NCBI GenBank assembly: GCA_900557475.1
Contig: USTA01000068.1
Coordinates: forward strand, 1 to 5,370
Direction: 5' to 3'
DNA from: an uncultured Clostridium sp.
Lineage (GTDB): Bacteria; Bacillota; Clostridia; TANB77; CAG-508
Length of the DNA: 5,370 nucleotides
In this document: positions 1-5,370 of the stretch, piece after piece
How positions within the stretch are numbered: the first letter of the stretch is position 1
How the letters are laid out: every line of letters starts with the position of its first letter
The notes under the pieces: generated by a model
The model's input: the letters and a program-made list of their open reading frames with translations, nothing else
Databases searched by the model: none
Told to the model about the DNA's origin: nothing
Translations under genes and position numbers: made by a program

Positions 1-1835
1 TATTTAGAGAAAATCTAAATATGCTTCTTCTAAAGAACAGTATAAATCCATCATATTATGCCTATGTTACTAGTAACGAAAAAATTAAAATTGAAGATGG
101 AAAAGTTATAATCAATTTAGAAATAGAATCATTAGAAAGCAAAGAGATTACACTTATATTAGGTGCAGAAAAAACTGAAATGGAATGTATTGAGATTGGA
201 AATAAATATATTGGAAAAGAAAAAGATGCCCTTGAAGATGTAAAAAAATACTGGAAAAACAAAGTAGAGGTGGTGAAAGCTGAAACTCCATTAAAAGAAT
301 TTAATATATTTCAAAATGGATGGCTTGCATACCAAACGATTGCATCAAGAATGTTTGCCAAAACTGGATTTTATCAATCAGGAGGAGCAATAGGATATAG
401 AGACCAACTTCAAGATGCAATGGGAATGAAATATGTAGATAAAGAAATTCTAAAAAATCAGATATTATTACATGCTAGACATCAATTTTTAGAAGGAGAC
501 GTACTTCATTGGTGGCATGATGATAGAAATTTGGGAATTAGAGCAAGTTATTCGGATGATCTACTATGGCTTCCATTTGCAACAATGGATTATATTGAAT
601 TTACTGGGGATTATTCAATTTTAGAAAAGAAGGAGCCTTATTTAGAAGGAAAAATGCTGGAAGAAGGAATGCATGACTATATGGACAATTATAAGACAAG
701 TGAAAAAGTTGGAACAATTTATGAACATTGTATGAAAGCAATAAATAAAACTCTGGATTTTGAAAAGTTTCCTAAGATATTAGGAGGAGACTGGAATGAT
801 GGAATGAATAAAGTAGGAGATAAAAAAATAGGAGAGAGTATATGGCTTGGATTTTTCTTATATAGTATTTTAGTTAAATTTGCGAAGTATTCTAAATATG
901 TTACAAGATTTGCAAATAAAGAAACAGCTATTTCTTTAGAAGCAGAATTCAAAAATGCAACGGTAAAAGGAATAGACTCAGATGAGATTGCAGATGAATA
1001 TGAAAAACTAACAAATGCAGCAGAAAAATTGAGGAAAAATTTAAACACAGCTGGCTGGGATGGTAGATGGTATAAAAGAGCTACAACAGATGAAGGAAAA
1101 ACTTTAGGCAGTATAAATAATAAAGAATGCAAAATTGATAGTATAGCACAAAGCTGGGCGACTATTTCAGAAGCGGGTGACAATGATAAAAAATATATTG
1201 CTATGGAAAGTTTGGAGAATTTACTTGTAGATAGAGAAAATGGATTAATAAAACTTCTCACACCTCCATTTAATAATGAGGAATTTGAACCAGGATATAT
1301 AGCATCTTATCTCCCTGGAATGAGAGAAAATGGTGGACAATACACACATGCTGCAATTTGGGCAATAATTGCGATGGCAAAACTTGGACTAAATGAAAAA
1401 GTTTTTGAATTTTATAAAATGATAAATCCAATAAATCATAGTAAAGACGAAAAAGGGGCAGAAAAATATAAAGTAGAACCATATGTTATAGCAGCAGATG
1501 TATACAGTAACAAGGAGATGGCAGGAAGAGGCGGTTGGACTTGGTATACAGGTTCAAGTAGTTGGATGTATATGCTTCAGATAGAATATATTTTAGGAAT
1601 AAAAATAAAACAAGGAGTATTAAAAATTAAGCCATGCTTCCCAAAGGATTGGCAAAATGCAAAAGTACAAATAAAATGGAAAAATGCAGTTTATAATATA
1701 GAATATCAAAAGATGGAAAGCCAAAGCGAAGAAATAGAAATTGAAAAGAATATAAAAATGATAATAGATGGAAAAGAAGTAGAAGATATACCGTTAAAAC
1801 CAGAAGGAATTTTTAATATAAAAGTAATATTCTAA
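1..1835 (+). CDS. GH94 phosphorylase module, C-terminal part of a cyclic beta-1,2-glucan synthase / glucan phosphorylase-like protein (5' partial)
   Basis: The frame is open to the left edge: codons 3-20 upstream of the ATG at 21 contain no stop, so this is the tail of a larger protein and that ATG is probably internal. Residues are numbered from it. An N-terminal beta-sandwich end (to about residue 50) and a linker helix precede an (alpha/alpha)6 barrel. GH94 hallmarks are FYQSGG (117-122), GYRDQLQD (125-132), HWWH (163-166), SDDLLW (178-183), GGDWNDGMN (255-263, whose second Asp, D260, matches the family's general acid), GWDGRWY (345-351), RENGGQYTHAA (435-445) and GRGGWTWYTGS (502-512). 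Family knowledge: GH94 enzymes reversibly phosphorolyse beta-glucosidic bonds using inorganic phosphate. The GYRDQLQD/ENGGQYTHAA pattern resembles beta-1,2-glucan enzymes and NdvB-type synthases rather than classical cellobiose phosphorylase. Whether a GT84 synthase domain lies upstream cannot be seen. It stops 3 nt before a terminator hairpin. Confidence 0.93.
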   Translation, partial: FRENLNMLLLKNSINPSYYAYVTSNEKIKIEDGKVIINLEIESLESKEITLILGAEKTEMECIEIGNKYIGKEKDALEDVKKYWKNKVEVVKAETPLKEFNIFQNGWLAYQTIASRMFAKTGFYQSGGAIGYRDQLQDAMGMKYVDKEILKNQILLHARHQFLEGDVLHWWHDDRNLGIRASYSDDLLWLPFATMDYIEFTGDYSILEKKEPYLEGKMLEEGMHDYMDNYKTSEKVGTIYEHCMKAINKTLDFEKFPKILGGDWNDGMNKVGDKKIGESIWLGFFLYSILVKFAKYSKYVTRFANKETAISLEAEFKNATVKGIDSDEIADEYEKLTNAAEKLRKNLNTAGWDGRWYKRATTDEGKTLGSINNKECKIDSIAQSWATISEAGDNDKKYIAMESLENLLVDRENGLIKLLTPPFNNEEFEPGYIASYLPGMRENGGQYTHAAIWAIIAMAKLGLNEKVFEFYKMINPINHSKDEKGAEKYKVEPYVIAADVYSNKEMAGRGGWTWYTGSSSWMYMLQIEYILGIKIKQGVLKIKPCFPKDWQNAKVQIKWKNAVYNIEYQKMESQSEEIEIEKNIKMIIDGKEVEDIPLKPEGIFNIKVIF

Positions 1836-1886
1836 AATAAAAGAGGTATTAAAAGTTTAAACAACTTTAAGTATACCTCTTTTGTT
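1836..1886 (+). terminator. Two-tier intrinsic terminator after the GH94 gene, possibly bidirectional
   Basis: An 11-bp perfect outer stem pairs AAAAGAGGTAT (1839-1849) with ATACCTCTTTT (1873-1883). Inside it a second 6-bp stem pairs AAAGTT (1852-1857) with AACTTT (1863-1868) around a 5-nt loop. The 3' arm ends in TTTT and is followed by GTTCT; the 5' side begins with an A-rich run, so the element could also stop transcription coming from the right on the - strand. It starts directly after the TAA at 1833-1835, the usual place for a rho-independent terminator. Stem complementarity was read directly; folding energy was not computed. Confidence 0.85.
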
Positions 1887-1951
1887 CTATGATGTAAAAA
1901 ATTTATTATAAATGTTTATATATTTTTGTTAGACTTATTACGAATAAATGT

Positions 1952-1971
1952 AGACCAAGCTATTGGTTTTT
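1952..1971. other. Short dyad with T-run upstream of the promoter (operator or weak secondary terminator)
   Basis: ACCAA (1954-1958) and TTGGT (1963-1967) form a perfect 5-bp inverted repeat with a GCTA spacer. In RNA it extends by a G-U and an A-U pair to 7 bp. The 3' arm runs into TTTTT (1967-1971). It lies about 11-30 bases upstream of the -35 box at 1982, where an activator could bind, and about 70 bases after the main terminator, where it could be a backup terminator. In an AT-rich spacer a dyad this short could also be chance. Confidence 0.35.
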
Positions 1972-1981
1972 ATATAAGTAC

Positions 1982-2010
1982 TTGATAAATTTTATCTAGT
2001 GTGGTATAAA
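1982..2010 (+). promoter_or_regulatory. Sigma-A type extended -10 promoter for the two-component/lepB/holB unit
   Basis: The -35 hexamer TTGATA (1982-1987) and -10 hexamer TATAAA (2005-2010) are separated by exactly 17 nt. The -10 is preceded by TGG (2002-2004), giving the extended -10 motif TGnTATAAA. Transcription is expected to begin near 2016-2018, leaving a leader of roughly 27 nt before the TTG start at 2044. This placement excludes the upstream in-frame GTG at 1999, which would lie inside the promoter. The rest of the intergenic region shows no comparable promoter. Confidence 0.8.
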
Positions 2011-2030
2011 TATAACTATAATAAAAGGAA

Positions 2031-2036
2031 AGGTGG
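2031..2036 (+). promoter_or_regulatory. Ribosome binding site that fixes the TTG start of the response regulator
   Basis: AGGTGG lies 7 nt before TTG 2044, within a longer purine run from 2024 that also holds AAAGGA. It is too far (16 nt) from the in-frame ATG at 2053 for usual initiation, so TTG is the better start. Confidence 0.65.
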
Positions 2037-2043
2037 GACTTTT

Positions 2044-2793
2044 TTGCAAGATATGGATACAAATATAAATACATATGAAGACTCAAAAAAGAAAATATTA
2101 ATAGTAGATGATGAAAGAGCGATATCAGATTTGCTAGTGTTTCAATTGGAAAAAGAAGGATATAATACCATTACAGCAGAAGATGGAGAGCAGGCTTGCA
2201 AACTTGCTAATGAACAAAAGCCAGATTTAATTTTATTAGATATAATGCTTCCAAAAATGGATGGACTTACAGTTTGCAAAAAAGTTAGACAAACTCAGCC
2301 TAAAACACCAATAATAATGCTTTCTGCAAAAGGTGAAGAAATAGATAAAATTCTAGGACTTGAAATTGGTGCAGATGATTATATGACAAAACCTTTTAGC
2401 GTAAGAGAACTTATTGCAAGGGTAAAAGCAAATTTAAGAAAAGTAGAGCAAAATGAATTTGATAGTAATAATCAAGGTCTTAGAGATAATAAAATAGTAG
2501 TAGGGGATTTGACTTTAGATTTAGATAAATTTGAAGTAGAAGTTAGAAACCAAAAGGTAACAGACTTAACTAGAAGAGAGTTTGAAGTTCTTAGATATCT
2601 TGCGCAAAAACCAAGCCAAGTCGTTACAAGAGAAGACTTATTAGAAAAAGTTTGGGGATATGAATATTATGGAGATATTCGTACAGTAGATGTTACAATA
2701 AGAAGAATTAGAGAAAAGATAGAAAAAAATACTGCAAACCCTAAAATTTTAATTACCAAAAGAGGAGTAGGTTATTATATAGAATCTAAATAA
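2044..2793 (+). CDS. OmpR/PhoB-family response regulator, WalR-like
   Basis: A 249-residue cytoplasmic transcription factor that receives phosphate from a sensor kinase, almost certainly the one encoded next. Receiver domain, about residues 15-134: acidic pair DD (22-23), phosphoacceptor D66 in LLLDIMLP, signalling S94 in MLSAKG, and conserved K116 in TKPF. A linker of about 20 residues leads to the winged-helix DNA-binding domain (about 152-249) with LTRREFEVLRYLA and the recognition-helix segment RTVDVTIRRIREKIE, ending in RGVGYYIESK. VWGYEYYGDIRTVDVT resembles WalR (YycF) more than PhoP or PhoB. WalR controls cell-wall hydrolase genes in Firmicutes; that role here is inferred from sequence only. 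The TTG start was chosen because the longer frame from GTG 1999 overlaps the promoter. It leaves about 14 extra residues before the receiver; ATG 2053 is the alternative. First gene of the unit. Confidence 0.94.
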   Translation: MQDMDTNINTYEDSKKKILIVDDERAISDLLVFQLEKEGYNTITAEDGEQACKLANEQKPDLILLDIMLPKMDGLTVCKKVRQTQPKTPIIMLSAKGEEIDKILGLEIGADDYMTKPFSVRELIARVKANLRKVEQNEFDSNNQGLRDNKIVVGDLTLDLDKFEVEVRNQKVTDLTRREFEVLRYLAQKPSQVVTREDLLEKVWGYEYYGDIRTVDVTIRRIREKIEKNTANPKILITKRGVGYYIESK

Positions 2794-2808
2794 AACAAAG
2801 CAAAATGA

Positions 2809-2814
2809 TGGAGG
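2809..2814 (+). promoter_or_regulatory. Ribosome binding site for the GTG start of the histidine kinase
   Basis: TGGAGG lies 6 nt before GTG 2821, a near-ideal spacing. The in-frame ATG at 2836 would be 21 nt away with no closer purine run, so GTG is favoured. Confidence 0.8.
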
Positions 2815-2820
2815 CAATTT

Positions 2821-4221
2821 GTGAAAAATTTTCAAATGAAAATTATTCTATGGATTTACACCATAGGAATATTAATAATTAGTACTATGGGAATAACATT
2901 CTCGAATATTATAGAAAAAGGAATAAAAAATGCAGAGTATGCATCAGAAATAAGAACAGGGACAATAATTGGAATAGTAATATTTTCTATTTGTACAATT
3001 ATAATAGCCATAATAGAAGTGAAAAAATATATAGAGCCGATGTCTAAAATGTTGAAAGGTGCAAGAAGGGCTGCATTTAGTACAGACATTAATAATTTAG
3101 AAATAAATGCCCCAGAAGATGATCTTACAGAATCAGTAAATGAAATAGTAGGTGAATTAAAGCAAAATTTAAAAGACGCAAACAGTGAAAAAAAACAAAA
3201 AGAAACAATATTAAAGCATATGACAGATGGAGTTATTACATTTAATATGAATGGAGATATAACATATGTAAATCCAGCTGCAAAAAAAATGCTTGAGATA
3301 AGTTCAGACAATTTAAAATTTATTGATATTTTTGGAAAATATAAAGATATTAATATGGAAAAAATAATTTATTTGGAAAATTGGACTTCCTCAGAAAAGA
3401 AAATAGAAAATGATAAAGGTTCAATGAACTTATTCTTTATTCCATATAGAGATGAAGTAGATATACCAGAAGGTGTTATGGTTGTAATTCAAGATATTAC
3501 AGAACATGTGAAATTAGATAATATAAGAAAAGAATTTGTAGCAGATGTATCACACGAATTAAAAACACCAATTACCTCAATTAAAGGTTATTCAGAAACA
3601 CTTATAGATACTGACTGTGATGAAGAAACTCAAAAACATTTTTTACAGGTTATTAATGATAATGCGAATAGGATGGAAAAATTAGTTCAAGATTTACTTA
3701 CGCTTTCAAAATACGATACAAATAAAGAAAGAAGAATTGTAAGTGAGTTTGAATTAGGCGAATTAGTTAAATCTTGTAAAGAAAGATTTGACATAGAAAT
3801 AAAACGAAAAAATCAGAACGCACAATGTTTTGTGACAGCAAATGTTCCAAAAGTATATGCAGATAAAGATGGAATAGAAAGAGTAATATTAAATATATTA
3901 AGTAATAGTATAAAATATACACCAGAAGGTGGAAAAATAGATATATATGTAGGATATGTTCATAATGATGCATATGTAAAAATAAAAGATACAGGAATAG
4001 GAATTCCAAAGGAAGATTTAGAACGCATTTTTGAGAGATTTTATAGAGTAGATAAAGCGCGTTCTAGACAATATGGAGGAACGGGCCTAGGTCTTTCAAT
4101 AGCAAAAGAAATTATTGAAAAAAACAATGGTAGTTTAGACATAAAAAGTAAGGTTAATGAAGGAACAGAGGTAGTTATAAAAATACCGGTAGTCGCACGT
4201 GAAAGGACAATAAATAAATGA
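2821..4221 (+). CDS. Membrane sensor histidine kinase (HAMP-PAS-HisKA-HATPase), WalK/PhoR-like
   Basis: A 466-residue inner-membrane kinase, the likely partner of the preceding regulator 27 nt upstream. Two membrane helices (about 8-28 and 48-65) flank an outside loop of only about 19 residues. A HAMP-like linker follows (about 66-118, with the typical Pro at 73), then a charged helical stretch, a PAS domain (about 125-228, with MTDGVITFNMNGDITYVNPA near its start) and HisKA with the phosphorylated H245 in VSHELKTP. The ATPase domain has N box N362 (NILSNSIKYTPEGG), G1 box DTGIGIP (390-396), F box FERFYRVDKARS (404-415) and G2 box GGTGLGLS (419-426). All catalytic motifs are intact. The domain order matches WalK and also PhoR. 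The tiny outside loop argues against a folded extracellular sensor and suggests membrane-embedded or PAS-based cytoplasmic sensing. Its TGA overlaps the ATG of lepB (ATGA at 4218-4221), indicating translational coupling. Confidence 0.94.
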   Translation: MKNFQMKIILWIYTIGILIISTMGITFSNIIEKGIKNAEYASEIRTGTIIGIVIFSICTIIIAIIEVKKYIEPMSKMLKGARRAAFSTDINNLEINAPEDDLTESVNEIVGELKQNLKDANSEKKQKETILKHMTDGVITFNMNGDITYVNPAAKKMLEISSDNLKFIDIFGKYKDINMEKIIYLENWTSSEKKIENDKGSMNLFFIPYRDEVDIPEGVMVVIQDITEHVKLDNIRKEFVADVSHELKTPITSIKGYSETLIDTDCDEETQKHFLQVINDNANRMEKLVQDLLTLSKYDTNKERRIVSEFELGELVKSCKERFDIEIKRKNQNAQCFVTANVPKVYADKDGIERVILNILSNSIKYTPEGGKIDIYVGYVHNDAYVKIKDTGIGIPKEDLERIFERFYRVDKARSRQYGGTGLGLSIAKEIIEKNNGSLDIKSKVNEGTEVVIKIPVVARERTINK

Positions 4222-4850
4222 ATGATAAAATAAAAAATGTTTTAGAATGGGTATATTGCATTGTAATAGCAGTTGTAATAGCAATTCTAATAAAATATTT
4301 TGTAGGAACGCCAACAATAGTAAGGCAATCTTCAATGTATCCTACATTAGTACAAGATGACAGATTGATATTAAACAGGCTAACTAGAACATTTAAGAAG
4401 ATGCCAAAAAGAGGAGAAATCATAACATTTGAAGCACCAAGCAACAATGCATCAGGATTAACTATAAATGATATTGCAAATCCAGTAGCAAAATATGATA
4501 ATGAACCAGTTCATTGGTGGGAAAAATTTACTTACTATGTATTAGAATTGGGAAAAGAAAGCTATATAAAAAGAGTTATAGCCCTTCCAGGCGAACATGT
4601 TGAAATTAAAGATGGAAATGTATATATAAATGGAGCAAAGTTAGAAGAAGGCTATTTAGAAGATTCAGTTGTAACAAATCCAACAGGAGTACTTAATAAC
4701 TTTATAGTACCAGAAGGATGTGTGTTTGCAATGGGAGACAATAGAGAGGGGTCAAAAGATTGCAGAGCATTTGGATGCGTTCCGCTAGAAAAAATTGAAA
4801 GTACAGTTGCTATAAGATTTTGGCCACTAAATAAATTTGGAGAGGTTTAA
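4218..4850 (+). CDS. lepB: Type I signal peptidase
   Basis: A 210-residue membrane serine protease that cuts signal peptides from proteins exported through Sec or Tat. One N-terminal membrane anchor (about 12-29) places the catalytic domain outside. Visible conserved boxes: SSMYPTL with nucleophile S39; DRLILNRL (48-55); RGEIITFE (65-72); KRVIALPGE with general-base K118; and MGDNREGSKDCRAFG (172-186), in which the family's GDN, Ser, Asp and Arg are kept but the usual DSR reads DCR (C182). The Ser-Lys catalytic dyad is therefore complete. The S39-K118 distance is 79 residues, about 40 more than I recall for Bacillus SipS, because of an insertion at about residues 74-113. The start is supported by AAAGGA (4202-4207), 10 nt upstream. 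It overlaps the kinase gene by 4 nt. The symbol follows family naming; sipS-type names would be equally valid. Confidence 0.94.
   Translation: MNDKIKNVLEWVYCIVIAVVIAILIKYFVGTPTIVRQSSMYPTLVQDDRLILNRLTRTFKKMPKRGEIITFEAPSNNASGLTINDIANPVAKYDNEPVHWWEKFTYYVLELGKESYIKRVIALPGEHVEIKDGNVYINGAKLEEGYLEDSVVTNPTGVLNNFIVPEGCVFAMGDNREGSKDCRAFGCVPLEKIESTVAIRFWPLNKFGEV
4839..4845 (+). promoter_or_regulatory. Ribosome binding site for holB, inside the end of lepB
   Basis: GGAGAGG within the last codons of lepB lies 7 nt before TTG 4853. With an in-frame stop at 4832-4834 and no ATG or GTG between, it supports TTG as the start. Confidence 0.72.
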
Positions 4851-4852
4851 AA

Positions 4853-5370
4853 TTGTTTGAAAAAATATTAGGAAACGAAACAGTAAAAAAATCACTAATA
4901 AATTCTATAAAATCAGGAAATATATCACATAGTTATTTATTTGTAGGTAAGTCTGGAATAGGTAAAAAGTTATTTGCAAAAGAACTTGCAAAAAAAGCGA
5001 TGTGTTTAGGAACAAATGACTGCGAATCTTGCGTCAAATTTGAAGCTGGAAGTAATCCAGACTTTTCTATAATAAGTCCAGATGGCAAAACCTTAAAGAT
5101 AGATCAAATACGTAATATGCAAGCAAGAATAGTAGAAAAGCCAATTGTAGCAAACAAAAAAGTATACATTATTGACGGAAGCGAATGTATGTCAGAAGAA
5201 AGTCAAAACTGTTTACTAAAAACATTGGAAGAACCACCAGAATATGCAATGATAATACTTTTATGTTCAAACGAAAGCAAGATTTTACAAACTATAAAAT
5301 CTAGATGTGTTATAATTAAATTTGATGAATTAACAGATGAACAAATTAAAAATAAATTAAATACTGATGA
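4853..5370 (+). CDS. holB: DNA polymerase III delta' subunit, N-terminal part (3' partial)
   Basis: Only the first 172 codons are in the window; full delta' proteins are usually about 310-340 residues. Delta' is a structural subunit of the clamp loader that places the sliding clamp on DNA during replication. The start reads FEKILGNETVKKSL, followed by SHSYLFVGKSGIGKK, a P-loop remnant (32-39) whose final Ser/Thr is Lys; this fits delta', which does not hydrolyse ATP. Next come cysteines C51, C57 and C60 of the zinc module, then FEAGSNPDF, KIDQIRNMQ, VYIIDGSECMSEESQN, LLKTLEEPP and the SRC motif (150-152) typical of clamp-loader proteins. TTG 4853 is the start: an in-frame stop lies at 4832-4834 and no ATG intervenes. 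It begins 2 nt after lepB, so it is probably co-translated with it. DnaX (gamma/tau) is the main alternative but begins differently and keeps an intact P-loop. Confidence 0.9.
   Translation, partial: MFEKILGNETVKKSLINSIKSGNISHSYLFVGKSGIGKKLFAKELAKKAMCLGTNDCESCVKFEAGSNPDFSIISPDGKTLKIDQIRNMQARIVEKPIVANKKVYIIDGSECMSEESQNCLLKTLEEPPEYAMIILLCSNESKILQTIKSRCVIIKFDELTDEQIKNKLNTD

Noticed and set aside
719..1261. A 180-codon open frame on the - strand inside the GH94 gene, plus shorter - strand frames at 62-262, 1270-1482, 2856-3311, 3767-4009 and 4135-4447
   Set aside because: They lie antisense to well-conserved genes, have compositions expected from the complement of AT-rich coding sequence (many F, L, I, S), and show no recognisable domain or ribosome binding site.
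1882..1912. Possible promoter TTGTTC (1882-1887) with TATTAT (1904-1909), which could start a short RNA ending at the dyad near 1971
   Set aside because: The -35 match is poor and overlaps the terminator 3' arm, the spacer is 16 nt, and -10-like strings are expected by chance in such AT-rich sequence.
1893..1918. TGTAAA (1893-1898) and TGTTTA (1913-1918) as a WalR box for autoregulation
   Set aside because: The spacing is 14 nt instead of 5, and the second half does not fit TGTWAH.
1884..1981. Riboswitch, tRNA or small gene in the intergenic region
   Set aside because: No conserved aptamer core, no cloverleaf, no open frame with a ribosome binding site, and the mapped leader of the downstream gene is only about 27 nt.
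1..5370. A novel mobile, defence or CRISPR-like system
   Set aside because: No repeats, terminal inverted repeats, transposase, nuclease, toxin-antitoxin or phage motifs on either strand; every long frame matches a known housekeeping, regulatory or carbohydrate family.

Overview
The window is strongly AT-rich, with codon choice dominated by AGA, ATA, AAA and A/T-ending codons and with clear AAGGAGG-type ribosome binding sites. Together with a short Gram-positive-type signal peptidase and a WalR-like response regulator, this suggests a low-GC Firmicute, most likely of the class Clostridia. No species-level marker is present. All genes lie on the + strand and are densely packed. Both ends of the window cut through genes.

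Positions 1-1835 hold the 3' end of a large carbohydrate-active gene. It encodes the C-terminal glycoside hydrolase family 94 (GH94) phosphorylase module of an enzyme of the cyclic beta-1,2-glucan synthase / beta-1,2-oligoglucan phosphorylase type, and the reading frame stays open across the left edge. A two-tier intrinsic terminator closes it. The intergenic stretch of about 208 bases up to the next gene then contains a short dyad with a T-run and a near-consensus extended -10 sigma-A promoter.

Positions 2044-5370 look like one transcription unit driven by that promoter: (i) an OmpR/PhoB-family response regulator closest in its DNA-binding helix to WalR, (ii) a HAMP-PAS-HisKA-HATPase membrane histidine kinase, (iii) type I signal peptidase LepB, and (iv) the start of holB, the DNA polymerase III delta' subunit, cut by the right edge. 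Spacings are 27 nt, a 4-nt ATGA overlap, and 2 nt, with no terminator seen between them. Three of the four genes appear to use non-ATG starts (TTG, GTG, TTG).

The unit couples an envelope-sensing regulatory pair with the peptidase that releases exported proteins from their signal peptides, followed by a replication clamp-loader gene. I see no mobile element, CRISPR array, tRNA, rRNA or phage gene, and no evidence of a new defence or mobile system. The points most worth checking are the arrangement of the two-component/lepB/holB unit, the roughly 40-residue insertion in LepB, the apparently incomplete zinc-ligand set in delta', the near-absent sensor loop of the kinase, and the altered loop in the GH94 active-site region.
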